This document shows positions 1 through 14,242 of a DNA stretch of 64,000 nt, in pieces; position 1 is the stretch's first letter; each line of letters starts with the position of its first letter. The notes below the pieces were generated by a model. That model had not been told where the DNA came from and did not search any database. It worked only from the letters and a program-made list of their open reading frames with translations. A program made the position numbers and the translations under genes. Source of the stretch: Drosophila persimilis (Eukaryota > Arthropoda > Insecta > Diptera > Drosophilidae); the NCBI RefSeq assembly GCF_003286085.1, contig NW_020825330.1, forward strand, positions 806,001 through 870,000, read 5' to 3'.

Positions 1-910
1 GGACATCCTTCCTTCTCGTATTTCCATAGCGTGAAGTTTTCTGTTCACTTTGAAGTAATATCGTTCTCCTTAATCCTTCGATCTGAACTGAATAAAAGGA
101 AGAAACATCTTTTGGAAACTTTAAATCTTTCCCTGGAAATTGTTCCGATAAAAATCTTAACCAAATAGTGCAATAATAAATTCAATCTTAGCAACGGATT
201 TATAAATATTGTAGTCGATTTTGAATGCTCCGAAACCAAGGAAAATATTTCATCTGAATTATTCTTTCTATTCTGATTCGTCATTGATTCTGCAAGAAGC
301 AGCTGCATTCCAGAAAGGAATACTTTTTTTCTGGCGTATTTTTAGAGATTTTATAAGTCGCATAAGTTCTGCTACTTCCTCGAGATATCCCAAACAAAAC
401 CCCTAAAGCTAATGGCCCAATAATCCATTCAGTTTATTTGCCCACAAACAAATTCGCAGAAGATTTGCCCTAATCCTTTGGCCAGCATACTCATTAGGCT
501 GTCATAACCGGGCCCCACCCATTGGGAAACTGCCCCTCCTTCCTCACATCCTCACAGTTCTCATGCATTGAGAGCGACTCTGATCCGCATTAGAATCGAG
601 TGCGAATCCTGTTAGAGATCGGCAAATGGGTTCGGCGTTTCCTGCAAAATTTTTAAGTGTATCAGCGCCCACACAATTATGTAGCCTGCTGGACACGCCC
701 ACTCTAAAACGGGTATGGGGGGGATGGCCGGGCAGTATTATGAATATTCCCAAAAAAGGATTACAAGGACGTGCAGCTGATTAGGTTGACACGTTCCGGG
801 GAAGGTTGGTGCCTGGTGCCTGGTGCCGCTGCCATTGCCAATACCGCCTCCTCCTTCCTTTCTCGTAATTGTGTGTGCAGCCAAGGGCTTTGTGCGGATT
901 GCCCAAATGC

Positions 911-987
911 AGGCCAGGGCCCAGAGCCAGAGGCAGAGGCAGAGCTAGGGCCAGAGCCAGGGCCAGGGACAGGGCCCGGGCCAGGAT
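911..987. repeat. degenerate 6-bp minisatellite (CCAGRG)
   Basis: Imperfect tandem copies of a hexamer such as CCAGAG, CCAGGG or GGCAGA run for about 75 bp. All the long overlapping open frames around 760-1245 come from this repeat. Confidence 0.8.
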
Positions 988-2121
988 GCAGGCCAGAACA
1001 ATGGGCATTCCTGCATTCGATGCTGAAGAAGGCGGCAGTGGAGGCGGGACGGGCGTACCAATTGTGCGACGACGAGCGACAAACGCGAGCTCTTTCCATG
1101 GAGGAGCGGGAGGAGAGCCACTAGGAGGGGGACGTGAGCCGGGACCATAACCAGGAGCAATGACGAGGTGCAAAATCCCGAATGATGCCTGGTGCCTGCT
1201 GCCACGCCCCCCAACAGTAGCCAGGACCTTCGACAGCCGGCCCATTTCTGGCGCGAGTTTTTATTATTATTATATTATTTTCTTGTTTTATTTTTTGCAT
1301 TCGAGCCGTGGACCAGGAGACTGGGGACGGTGGCGGTGGACGGGTGCAACGATTCATTTGACGGGCGGGCGTGACACGCCCACTCTCTGCAAGGGCGCGT
1401 GGAAAGGGGGGCGGGGGCAAGGACTCGTTGCCTGTCACATGTCAAACCGGAAGTGTGCGAAAAACCCAAGGCAAATAATACACTGCGGAAAAAAGGAACA
1501 AAAACAAGAGCGAACTTATGTGCAATTTAACTGGCAATAATCCCGGATTTAATAAACTAAATTTAATAAATTCGTTGAAAATTAATGCAAATATATAAAA
1601 CTTAATTATTAACACCAAATTAAGTTTGGGCGATAATTTTTGTAGAATTTTTCTAAGCAAAAATATAATTTGTTTACTTTTTGCATTACTAAATCTTTTG
1701 TTTAATTTCGAATTTTAATGTTCTATATAATTTAAAAAACTATAAAACTAAACTTATTCCACATGTGAAATTTGGGCACGTGTACCGCCACTCCATCTCT
1801 CTCGCTCTCGCTCTCTCATTCTATATTTGGCTCTCCCTCGCTCCTGTTGAATGGTTGGCCGTCTGTGATTTGTCGTAATTACGCAGAACTCCACGCAGGA
1901 CGCTAGGCAGGACTCGGCACCCTTTTCTTTCATTGAATTCCGCACTAATATAATTATAGAGCCGGGGCCGGAAGCGCTTTCACAGCACCCAAATCTCGCA
2001 CCGAATCGCAGATGCTGAGGCACGGGGTGCCAGCAGCCGAGGAGAGCTTTGTGCGACTGCGATTGCGACTGCGACTGCGTCTGCGTCCCAGCGTGTCCTG
2101 GCGAGCGGAAGCGAGGTCCCT

Positions 2122-2151
2122 GATGGATGGATGGATAGATGGATGGATGGA
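2122..2151. repeat. (GATG)n microsatellite
   Basis: About seven GATG/GATA tetramers in tandem with one substitution. Confidence 0.85.
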
Positions 2152-4217
2152 ATGCCACCGCGCAGACCTTTAGCCACTCCAATCGCTCGTCGAAATCTTC
2201 GCCGGGATCTGCCAACATATAATTATCGCCACAATACTCCGAGTATCGTTTTTCAAGCATCCTGTCCGCGTCCGCGTCCTCGTCCTCGTCCTCGACCTTG
2301 CTGCAGCTGCCTCTATTTGGCTCCTGCTATGGCTCCTCCTCCTCCTCCTTCTTTCCCCGGGGTGCGACAACAGTTGCCAAATAATTTGATTTCCACAACT
2401 ATAAGCAAAAATTATTATCGAGGAAAACGCAATTTCTGCGCGCAGTTGCAGTAATTGAAAGATTGATTACCTCAGAGGGGATCCAGCCAGCGAGCACGCG
2501 CTATGACTTCCTCTCCTCTCCTCTGACTCTGAGGAGTCCTTCGAGAGGTTCCCTCAAATTGAACAATGCGCAAAATGGTCGAGTCAAGAGCCAGCGATGA
2601 TGATGGACAGATGATGGATCTACTAAGGAAGTCACATACTCAGGCATGATGGAACAGTCTGTGAACAAAGTTCGAGGCATTCATTCAAGCTATTCACTAT
2701 TCAAACACTTTTGTTTGATTCGAATCGATCGGCAATAATTAGCTAATGATTCCCTGAAGCCTGTTGTGTTTTCTAGTACACACTATCACAAATTCGAAGC
2801 ACTTTTATTTGGACTCCTTTACCCTGGATTTCTCTTAAATGAAATCAAACCTCTGGGCCTTCCATTTAATGTCTTTATTTGCCTTTGCCGAGACGAAAAA
2901 AGGGAAATTCAAGCTGCAGATCTCTGCCATTACTTGGCCTAAACAAAATAATGATTAATAATTAAGACAAACAACAAATTAATATGCATTTATTCACACT
3001 TTTGTGGTGGGTGGTGCGGCGGTGCGGCTGCTGCTGCTGCTGCGGGTGAGGGAATGTACTAAATGTATCTCATATCTGAGACTGTGCATCTGTGGCCCAG
3101 TTGTATCTTTTGCACGAACAATGCCAAATGAAAATTACCGAGGTATCACTGTATCTCTGTAATGCAGTAGCACCAACATGCATCCCGACTCGAATCGGAG
3201 CTGCCACAACTACAACAATAACCAGTTGCCTTATAAGTAACAATTTCCACGAATGCCAGAGAACTTAATAATACAACGAAATCCATTTAATAAGCAACTG
3301 CAAATGGCAGCGGCTGCGGCAGCCACAGCCACAGCAAGTGCAGCAATCAGTGGCATGGAAGTGGCATGGAAGTGGCATGCGGGACATGCAACTGCAACTC
3401 AAGCTGAAGCCATTCCAATGTGCGATGATCGCTTCCTGTCGATAAGATGCACCTAATAACAATGCTCGTCCCCGGCACAGTCCTCTTGATGCAGCAGCAG
3501 CCTTCGATGCCTGATGCCCGATGCCCACGATGCCCGATGCCTCGATTCCTGATGCTCGGGGCCTGGAAACTGAACTGGAACTTGGAGCCACTTGGTGCCC
3601 CCTTTTGGTGCCCCAGGACAGGACAGGCCAGGACAGGACAGGGTCCAATGCTTGTAATCACGCTCAACGGCAGCAAACAAAATTCCTCAAATTATCATAA
3701 AATTACAATAACAGCAGCAGCAGCAGTAGTCGATGGAGCCAAAGACAGAGCCAGAGCCAGAGCCAGAATCAGGCAGAGACAAAAAAGCCAAGTGGATAGG
3801 AGCCAAGAGAAAAGTCAAGTCGAGGCTGAAGATACCCTAAGGAAGCTGCTGTTTAAGTAAATTCAGATATTTTCACATAAAGAACACTGTAAAGGTTTGG
3901 AACAATCTGGATTCTTATAGGCATCTTTGACAATAGAAAGCCATTCCATTAAGGTTAGATAATTTTCCGAAAACTCTATTCTAAAACATTATTAAGCTGA
4001 AAATCTGACTGTTTCTACTATTTTTGTTCAATGAGTATGATGTTTCACATTTCTTTTCCTAAAACAATTGGAATTTGTATGAAAAATGAACAAAATATAC
4101 AAAAATGAATTAAGTATTTAATTATTTATTAAATAAAAAAGCTCAGTTGAACGAATGTTCCTTAAGAGCAAGTTTTGTTGGATTCCATAGACATGCTCGA
4201 TCGCTAATTGCGTGCTC

Positions 4218-4265
4218 CATTGATCCACCTATTGATCCACCCATTGATCCACCCATCGATCCACC
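4218..4265. repeat. 12-bp tandem repeat, 4 copies
   Basis: Four adjacent 12-bp units of the form CATTGATCCACC, with single substitutions in units 2 and 4. Confidence 0.9.
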
Positions 4266-6844
4266 CATCCTCGACAAACCCCCCAACAAAGTAGCATATA
4301 CCATGGGTATACTTGCCCCCGATAAGTATATGGCATATCCCGAACGGCAGCAATGGCTTCTGCTTAAAGTGTAACAACAGAAGTCAATCATCGGAGTCGG
4401 AGTCTGAGTCGGAGTCGCGGTCGAGCATCTATCTAACAGACAGACCACAGTAGGGGAGAGGCGGTGAGGGAGGGAGGGAGGGGCAGCCATAGCCATAGCC
4501 ACAGCCACAGCCACAGCCAACCAGTTTACTTGTGGTCGAGGGAGCAGGCCTGGCGGTGGGGAGTGGCACGTTTGCATGCCAGCAGCAAATAAAACGCAGT
4601 ATCGTACACCACACGCACAAAATGGTATACAACAACCGCACAGAGCCACAGAGCCACAGAGCCACAGAGCCACCAGAGGGAACCGCTTTGGACGGCCATT
4701 GCTTTGGCGCTGGCTGTGACGTCAACTGCGACTGCGCAATGGCGACCGTTTGGGGCAAGGGAGGGTGAAGTAGGGGAAGGGTGGTGGGAGGTGGAATGGG
4801 AGGGGGGGGGACTGCAGTAACTCTGGTAACGCTGGTGCCTCCTCGCTTTGGCTTGCGTGCCAAGTGGCAATCAGTCACGTTGAAAGGCGTTGTCCGTGCT
4901 GCCTTTTGTTGTTGTTGCTTCTGTGGCTAATAATATTATTGTTGTTTTTGTTATTGTTGTTGTTGCAGGTCCCGCGGGGCCGGTTTCGACTTCTTCTTCC
5001 AATCGCAAAACGTTGTTCGCTCTTGCGTTTCAAGCTGCCTCTCCCTTTCTCTTTCTCTTTCTCTCTCGGTCTCGCTCTCGCCTGGCCTTTGCCTTTGCCC
5101 CTCTATGCCTCTCTCTTTCCCACAGCAATAGCCCTCTCTCTCTCTCGCACTCGATTGTTGCCATTTTGAGGGAACGGAGCGACAAAATGCGTCATTTCGA
5201 GCGAAAAGAAAGCTACTCTCAAAAGTAATAATACAACAGAAAAAAAGAACAGAACAGAAACAGAAACAGAATAATAATAAGCTCAATTACGGCCAGGCAC
5301 TGGTTGTGGGCTTACCGCTAACCGTTAGTTTGGGTCTTAGCCTTGGTCATTTCTTTGGGGCTATTACCAATGCAGGTGCCACTGCCAGTGGCACTGCCAC
5401 GATGCTATCTCCCACTACGTGACGGAATGGGCCCCTGTCGATCGAGGACTGCCAAAGATCTCTTCCCGCCATCATGGACCAGAGCCTCTGTCACGGATGA
5501 TTGAGTGCCAACGAGTGCCATTATTCGACTTGAGGTTCAGTTCTAGCTGAGACAATCCATTGATTAGCGATATTCGGGCGGAAAGACTAATGGAATCATA
5601 TATGTATTTAACACTCTTAAATGGGAAAATTGCTATCATTCCTGAGCAGAATTCTTCGCCAAGAAGAGTTTCTTTGAAATCGTAGATCAACTAGTAATTA
5701 TGATAGGCACGTTACATGCTGTAGAAACGTCGGAACTATCGTATATGATAAGGACATTTTTGGAGAACCACCAAAGTGCTTAATGCCATTAAGGAGACAT
5801 TAAACACAATCTTATTGGCTTACTATATCGAGTTGCAATAAGTAAGGTCTTGTAATAATAAATATATTAAGTAATTTCAATTCATTCTCGAAACAATTTC
5901 GACGAATCCGTAATTCATATATTGAAGAATCCTAAACTTAAGAACTTAAGAATCAAATAGTTATGCTCTAGATGTACTACTTAGAATATACTTGCTCCGA
6001 GAGTTGAAATTGTAAAGGGAAGATTCCCGTTCTAAGGCTGGTTTTTGGTTCTGCAAAATCTTTTCAGTAGATTTTATTTGTAATTTAAAGACGTAATTTA
6101 TTCAATTTTTGTTTTAAAAAATATAGCAAAATGGCGGCTTTAGCTCCCGGCACATGCGGTAGGTACGCCTCCGCATCAGATGATCTCATAACTCAAAAGA
6201 ATATAATAAATATAATATAATTCAGAGTTCAAATAAATACATTTCGTATTTAAGTTAAATATGTTCCTATTAAAATTGAAGAAGCAATCCTAAAAAAGTA
6301 ATATGTGTTTAAATACCGAATAGTTCAATGAAATATGGGTGTGTTTATTTGTACTGTGCCATTTTTGTCTGATTGGCACCATCATCATCTCAATTTTATA
6401 GCTTATCTTTAGCCTTCAATTAATTCCAAGCTACTGCAAACCTGGGCCCCCATTAGAAATATCAAACACGTTATTTAAATGTATATATTTGCATAGCCAT
6501 AACCTATTAATTAGCAATGGCCCAGAGCCCTGCCCTGTACTTTTCCAATGGAATCGAAGCCAAGCCAAACCAAATCCAATCCCAATCCCTATTACAGTCG
6601 GATTCCAATCAATCGATTCGGTTCAGCTGTCAGTTTCGCATTACAATTCAATCAGAAGACGTGGCGGAACCTAGCCGGAAAGTTGAAGAAATTGCTGGGC
6701 TGCCCCTGCCCGGGTGGCGCTTCCTCTTCCTCTACTTTCCGCTTGCCATTTCCCTTGCCAATTTCCACATTTTCCATTCCATTCTACAGTCTACACTGCT
6801 CGTTTGCCATTCGTCCTATACGAATGACTTCGTTTGGGGGCAGA

Positions 6845-6889
6845 GCCAGTGCCAGTGCCAGTGCCAGTGCCAGTGCCAGAGCCAGAGCC
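6845..6889. repeat. (GCCAGT)n hexamer repeat
   Basis: Five GCCAGT units are followed by two GCCAGA units and a partial copy. Confidence 0.9.
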
Positions 6890-9458
6890 CCGTCAATTAA
6901 AAGGTGTGGAAAATGTCGAGTTCACATGCAAAACAACAATTTAAATGACCACGGCCGCGGCGCCTCTCAGGAGCGCCTCCCCAATCCAGTTTCCAGTGTC
7001 CAATGTCCAGTGTCCAGCCGAGCAAGGACGGCGCATATGGAAATCGAGATATGGAGGTATGTTTTATTCCACACTCACACACTTTTTCTGTAAGTTTTTC
7101 TTGTTCTCTATAATTGGAGCAGTATTCATTAATGATCATGTAATATACAAAACGTATGCGGGAACCCGAAGATGGTGCCGGGCCGGGCCGGGGGAAAGGG
7201 GAAGGGAGTGGCAGATGGCGACAGGAAATGCAACAGCACGAAGGCAATAACAAGCCAGAGGAGCCAGAGGGGGGGCCAGAGCCAATCCAGAGCCAAGACT
7301 CGGCGTCGGGGGGAAAATGTCAGAAGGAAGAAGGAAGAAGGAAAATTGCAGGCGATTTGCAAATTGTTTGACGATTAAGAAAGAGAAGGCGAAACTTTTG
7401 GGGCCAAAAGAAAATTACAATTTAGCTGAGGAGCTGAGGAAAACCCCCTCGACCACCCCCTTTCCCCAACCCACCAGATGACCCATCCAAGCAAAATGGC
7501 GCGCGTGTTTTCCAAGAAACTAATTAGTGCGGGGCGAGCAAAAGTGAGCAGTGACTCGACCCAGGGGATGCCCTGTAAGAGCCTGTCTTTTGAAATGGCT
7601 TGGAGCTCAGCCTGAATGAGAGGTGGGGCTATTCCTTTGTGCTACTCTGGGATAAACGTTAAAGCTCTGTAGTGCAAGGAAGATGAACGTCAGTAAGATT
7701 TGGAATTGCATCTTAGAGATAATTCGTGTATACCCCATGTAATACCCCTTCTTTGGGAGTGCTGCTGCTCCTTTGGGGTCTTATTTCTTTCTTTCTTTGC
7801 GTTTGGCGTTCATTAAAGTGGAGCTACCGGTTTTCCCTCTCTCTCTCTCTCTCTCGCTCTGTCTGTCTCTCTTCTTGGCTCTGTTCGGGGCCAGTTTACA
7901 TGGCCAGTTGGATGGCCAAACTTCCCCCTCCCCCCACCAAACTTGTCCTCTCCTTCTTCCCACTTGGCCAATTCGCTGGCCATTTTAATGGCCGCCGACC
8001 AAACGTCGCCGTCTCTGGCTTTGGCTTTGGCTCTGGCTCTGGCTCCTTGCCCCTGTCCGTGGCCCCTCGGCCCCACCCCCTTTTGGGGTGTTCAACCAAC
8101 TGCAATTATTTTGGTTTTTTTTGTTGTTTTTCTGCAGGTTTTTTTGTGCTGCTGCTCTTCCAATGTGCCTCAGTGTTTTTTTGCGAGTTGCTTTTCTTTT
8201 AGCGCAATAATTTGCCTCTCTGTGCATTAAATGGATTTAATGAATGCGGTCCTATTAACTTTTTTTTCCCCTCCCCTGTTTTTTTTTCTCTTTCTTCAAC
8301 TGCAACATGTTGTTGTTGTTGCTGTTGCTGCTGCTGTTGTTGCTATTATTAATAATAATTGGGCAAGTCGTCGTCGTCGTTGGTCGTTGGTCGTTGGTCG
8401 TCGTCATCTGAATTTCAAATTCAGCTTCAACTTAATTTTTATTGCCGCACAAAAAAAAAAAACAGAATGAAATGCGAATGCGTTCGCTCAAAACTGTTGG
8501 GACTGGGAGGATCAGAGGAAGGGGGGGGGCTCACTCTGAGACAGGTTCCAGGTTTGCTTGGCTGCTGCTTCTTGCCTCTTGCCTCTTGCCACTACTGTTG
8601 CTGCTGCTGCTGCTGCTGTAATTGCTGCTTTAAAAATGGCCGTTCCAAATGGAAATTATGCGCCATTTGCCCCGAGGGGCAAAACAGGAGGAGAGGAGGG
8701 CGGGGATGGCGCTGGTCAGACTGGCAGCATCTCTAGAGTGATTTCCATCGATTAAAAGACTGGGGATAACTTCTTTTAGAATGGCAGAAGATCTTGTCTC
8801 ATTTGACCAATGAAACCTAGAGATTTTTCGATATAAAAAAAAGAAGAGTCTTCCAGCAGAGGGCCATACTCTAAGCCTCGAGCATCCTGTTCACTTAGAG
8901 CTTTCTGCCGGCTAGATGTGATATTTCACTGAGTGTAATTTAATGGCTCCTGCAACAAAGTAACGCTGCCATACCTTTAATCGTTTCCCATACCCATCCC
9001 ATCGAGTGCTTTCTCTCTCTGATCCCCATCTAAGCCGCCGACATTTGCATAACGATCCGATCCGAGGATCCATCGGATCCATCGGATCGCCAAGTGCACC
9101 TCAGCGACAGACCTTAATGGCCGCGACCGTCATGCAAATTGCAACTGCTGCCGCCTCAACGATGTGCCATCAATGCATCAGCTGCCAAATTACATGTTGC
9201 AAGCCACCGAAGAAATTATGAATTATTACAAAAAATACTCGTGCTCGTGAGGAAAAAGATGCATATACTCGGAGACAAAGACCTAGGGATCCGAGGATCT
9301 GGCTGAGGATGTGCCAGGGGAGTGGGTATGTCTATGGCCATGGGGATGGGGATGCTAGAGGAAATGCAGATAAGGGTAGGGCTGCCGCAGGGGGACACAG
9401 ACACAGGCACAGGCACAAATTGAATCGAAGGGCCAAAGGTGCTACACGCACACAGAAG

Positions 9459-9491
9459 ACAGAGCGAGAGAGCGAGAGAGCGAGAGAGAGG
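9459..9491. repeat. GAGAGAGC-type GA-rich repeat
   Basis: A GA-rich stretch with about four copies of an 8-bp GAGAGAGC-like unit. Such runs are potential GAGA-factor or CLAMP sites, but nothing else here marks a promoter. Confidence 0.7.
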
Positions 9492-11885
9492 GTCGCCTCT
9501 GTGTCATTGTTATAGAAAAAGCTGACACCGGAACGGGAAAAAATATATTTAAGTAGGAATGGAGGAGAGAGAGAAATGAAATGAAAAAAAAATGAAATAA
9601 TATGAAATATAAAGGGGGCGGTGCCCGGGCCACTCCCCTTGCCACACGGCTCGAGAAATGGAAATCGTAATAAACGCAATAATAATCATGAGCTGGGAAA
9701 ACAACAATGCAACAAAAAGCGGCACAGGCACAGGCATAGGCATGGGCACTGGGAGAAAGAAAAAAACACACGAGCCGGGGTAAATGGATATGGAAACCGA
9801 ATGGAAATGGAAACCCACCCTTGCATCACGTCGCAACGGACGGCATCCTGCGGCATCCTGTGGCATCTCCTCGTAAACGAATTATAAACACATAGGTGCA
9901 CCTCTTCTTCCATGATTGATCCCCACCTCTCCCCTCCCGCTCAGTTTGTCAGCTTCCAGCACGTGACTCCTGCCACAGCTGCCCCTTCCTGGGGATCGGG
10001 TGCCCCGCCTGGCGCCTGACTGGGACTTCTCCATTCTTTTCTCCCCATCCAATCCCAACCCAACCAACTCTCTATTCTCTATTCTCTCCGATATCTGTTG
10101 TTGAATTAAGCGATTATCACCGCAGGACACAAATCGTAGGGAACCGGGAAAGGGAAACTGGGTAATTGTGGAGCGTGCTTCGCCCAAAGTCCGTGCTTCG
10201 CTCGTCAGGCAGCTGTGTGGGTTCTGATCTACTACTTTACCATTTATTTACTATTTTCCAAAGATTAATCTGGAATAGAAGTTTGCGGAAGAAGGCCAAC
10301 AAATAGCCATCTAGAATGGAACAGAAGATGTCGAAAATCGTCCTTTTTACTTGTCCAACAATTTTCTATCTTTAAATTAAAGCTGGAATATAGGTTCCGA
10401 TTGTGCAACACTTCCATTAATTAGCTTACATATTTGAATACTCCTTTTACGATGGGCAAGGCCAAAACCAATCAGAGTCAAGATGTTGATTGGGCAGAAA
10501 AAAGGTTTCGGAAATTCAAATGAAGGCCTGTCATGGCTTTTTTGGAAATCTAGGCTAGCGAAAATTCTGCAAATTCCGTGTTTAATTTGTAATAGAAAAT
10601 ATTCAGTATTTACATGTTTGTTTTATTTCTTGGTTTGATCTCAGAAATCGCTGACACAGCCAACTCTAATATGCGATCTTAATGGTACTAGCTGCCGGGG
10701 CTGTATACCATATTGACAGACATGCTGGTGGTCTTTATTTTATGGATTAAGAGTTATTTGTATATTTAGAAGTATTTAGAAGTCATCGTATGTGGGCATT
10801 TTCATGGAAAAGTCCACCGGGATCAGATAATTAAAAGCTTATGTAAATTCATTTCCATTTACTTTTAGCCCGATATAATTTTCTAAATTGATTGAAATAT
10901 TACTAATTTATCAAATTAGCACACAGTTTCATTCACTTTGGTCTGAAAACCTTTTCATAATAAGCAAAAGATAACTTTTTTATTATTTTATGATATTTTT
11001 TATTGTCATGTTTTCTTTGACTCAAGGAAATATGAAGTGATTTATTGAATGTGATGTGGGATGATAAAGTAAAAAGCATGGGAAAAAATATAGATCATTT
11101 ATTGTGTATATACACGATGGAGCACTACATTAGAAAACACTCCAGAGTATTCGATTCCGTTTCGCGGATTTATGCATTTTTTACTAGATTAAGCCAAAGT
11201 CGAATTCTATTTCGCGTAAGCTCGCGACCGATTGTTTATTGCTATCATTATGAAAACTAAAACTCGACTAGCCTCACATTTTATTCTAAACAAAGAGCTA
11301 AAACAATGCTATCGAATCGCAGAATATACTACATATGTATATACTTTTGTCAGGTATTCTGTTATTAGTTTTGTTTTTTTAGTGGAGGTATTGCTTAAAT
11401 ATTGGTGAATATTCAGTGATATTTTGACGATTGTTGTTCTATCTGGCTAGTGGCAAAACATAGGTAGAGGATGTGTTCCATGGCTACTGGCAGATCGGGG
11501 TGCTTTCGTGGTTTTTGTGTATTTTTTAATTTATTTAATAAACAAAGATAATATAATTTACGATACTAGCATTATACGTGTAATTTCTATATGTATCCCC
11601 TGTAGATATTCATAATTTGAAGCAGTTTTGCTTATGGGCAGAAGATCATTCAAGTTCGTTGCCTAAGTCTTTTGTTTCTCCGAAAATTTTCCGAGGCAAA
11701 ACCATTTGAATAGAGTCCGCGCGGGGCCAGCATTATAATTAGAGGCAATAAAAACTGAATGAATATGAATATGAATGGGTTTCTTTTTCTGTTTTCTGTT
11801 TTCTGTTTTCGCCACTTTTCCAGTATTTTTTTCCCCCATTCCATTGCGCTCCGCTCTTTTAATTGGAGCACCAAGATGGAAAAAG

Positions 11886-11905
11886 GCAACGCAACGCAAC
11901 GCAAC
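11886..11905. repeat. (GCAAC)4 repeat
   Basis: Four perfect GCAAC pentamers. Confidence 0.85.
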
Positions 11906-13780
11906 GCATACTCGTACGAGACTCAATGAAACTTGATGTTATGCATTCAGTACGGGGCGGAGTGGAGCGGTGCCTGTGAGGTGTGCTTCTTTCGTTCACC
12001 TGCCTCCTCTGGGCCACGCCCTGCGCGTAATGTGGGTGCGAAATGGGATGCCAGGGGGAGGGCAGAAGGCCCTTTGCGGTTGAATGCGTGGCTGGATCTC
12101 AGGCTCGTTTGGCTAATTCGATACGGAGAAGGTTGCAATTATACAGTCATATGTATGCGAGTATATAGAAATTTATGATGCCCCTGCCCTGCGCTCGCCG
12201 ATGCGGGTCTAGGCCAACACTCTCCTGCCCAACAATGGCCGACTCCGACTCCGATAATTAAGCGCAATAAAAGGCAATTAAAAGGCAGCTTAATTAACAA
12301 ACCGCAAACAATATGCAAAGGAAGCAGGCTTCGACATCAAATAGAAAATTAGAATAATTCTTGATGGGGCGGGAATTCCGGGAATTTCCATTCGAAAACT
12401 TGGGCTTGAGAGTCAGGCAGAAGTTCTGCAAACTTAAAGGGGAAAATTATTATCAAGAGGAGCTGCTTTCATACTAGTTTTTCACACTCCACTTTCGGAT
12501 CTCACACCCCAACTGGGTCTGTGATCTCGTAAATAGGGGAACATCGTATAGACTTTTACTTGGGCAAGGATAAAGAATGGACCTTGCCTCATCTTCGGGT
12601 CCTCGCAGATGCACAACTTTGAAGGGGCGCAACCGCAGTCCAACCGTCAGCAGGCAAACCGCAAAGATTGGCCTGTGAGAAAAATGTTTTTTCTCCTCGT
12701 AATTGTTGACTTTTTACAACTCGAGTACCACTTGCGGTTTGTGGACAAACATTACAAAGGTATTACATGCTCCGGTGGTAAAGCAGGAAGAGCAGACAGG
12801 GGACAGGGGACAGGGCGCTGGGAGCTGGGGGACTGGATAGGACGACAGTTGTCCAGGGTCAGTTGCAAATGGATTTTTAAATGGTTCGATAACCGCAAGG
12901 AGCCCAAGAAAAGCAGAAAGCAGAGACCAGAAACAAGACAAAGTGGAAGACAGCGTGAAATTATAAATAAATTCTCTAGCACGCACACGACCTGAGAGAG
13001 AGAGGGGGGGAGCCGACTGATCACGCATAACGGATCTTTTAATTAGGGCCATAAACGCGGGATTCCAAAGCGAATCAATCAAAGTGAATCGCACACCGAT
13101 CTGGAATCGATTGCCAACCGTCGACAATCAGCGGATCAGCGAAGATCAATAAACCAGCTCCAGCCCCGTACTCATCCGATCGCCACCCTCTCTCTCTCTC
13201 GCGTGACCACTTTTCTGGCCAAGTTGCGTTTCAGTTGGCAATAAAGGCATCGAGGGATCGAGGGATCCAGCCAGAAAGCGGCGGCTATCGATGGCTGGTC
13301 TGGCTGCATCCGAGGATCGATCGCTAATTATGTGAAATTATTGATTATTGCGGGCTTTTCACTAAACCACCAAATTGCGTGTACGTGCGTCGGCCTTGTG
13401 ACCTTGACAGTTAAGTTGATCGCTTTTACCTGTGAACACTGTGCTACATGGCGCGGGGAACGACAAATTATGGAAAATGGCAGGAAAAAGAACAAGGCAA
13501 GATAATTATTTTCAGTTTGCATTCTTCTGCGGGATAACACAAAGTTTGGCATTCCAAATATTGGTGGTTTTATGGACTTTCATATATTTCGTCAACGAGA
13601 TTTGCAAAAAAATCCATAAAAATTATTTACTTCTTGTGTCTAACTTCGTGTTACACATTGTTACCCATTCCCGCCTAGTACAGATTCAACAACATAGCTA
13701 TAAAAAAACTCCCATTAAAAAATAATTTCCCTGAAGAGTAGTGTACAATTTTCAAAGTCTCCCTGGAAACAAGCCTCGAG

Positions 13781-14242
13781 GCGAAATTCAAAATGCGCGC
13801 ACTTGCTGCTGCCGCCCTCTATTGCCTGCAGCTGTGAACTAGCGTTTGGAACGCTTCGAAAAAAAGCCGCAGGCTGCGCTCGCACGCAATCAACCCTGTC
13901 CGAGTCGACAGCTGTTTGATACGCGCTCTCTCTCGCTCGCTCTTTCTTTCCACGCCGTCAGCAGCCGACAGTGTTTTGCTGCCGCATCAAAAGTTATTTG
14001 TAAATATTTAAAACAATTCCCACCACCGACATTCTAAAATCTCCTAACAAATCGATTCGTCCCTTGCAGCGGAAGGCTGACCACAGCGGAGCACTTCTAG
14101 CAAATGTAAGTTGTGGCCGCCGATAGTGAGGTTATGTCCGAACGCGGCTGGCTGAACGAAATTTGTGGCCGAAAATAGTTAACAAAAATTGAGTTCTTCC
14201 GCAAGCAGCCAGCAGACAACAGGCGAACAGAACAGCCACAAG
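13781..14242 (+). promoter_or_regulatory. Ola1: Ola1 5' flank and 5' UTR region
   Basis: This stretch precedes the Ola1 start codon. A GTCGACAGCTGTTTGA element near 13905-13921 resembles the CAGCTG (E-box type) core-promoter motif of fly housekeeping genes. Two 5' UTR introns look possible. One runs about 14000-14069 and ends in CCTAAC followed by CCCTTGCAG. The other starts at 14106 (AAAT then GTAAGT) and ends at an AG near 14205-14208. No TATA box was seen. The transcription start cannot be fixed from sequence alone. Confidence 0.4.

Larger units (their letters stand above)
1..13780. other. gene-poor region, no convincing gene
   Basis: No open frame here has a conserved-looking protein, a credible splice structure or a recognisable domain. 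The open frames present are short, overlap on both strands, or are made of simple repeats. AT-rich stretches (about 5470-6500 and 10200-11650) alternate with GC-richer stretches full of CT, CAG/GCC and hexamer repeats. It may be intergenic or part of an intron of a gene outside the window. I see no transposon terminal repeats or reverse transcriptase or transposase fragments. Confidence 0.6.
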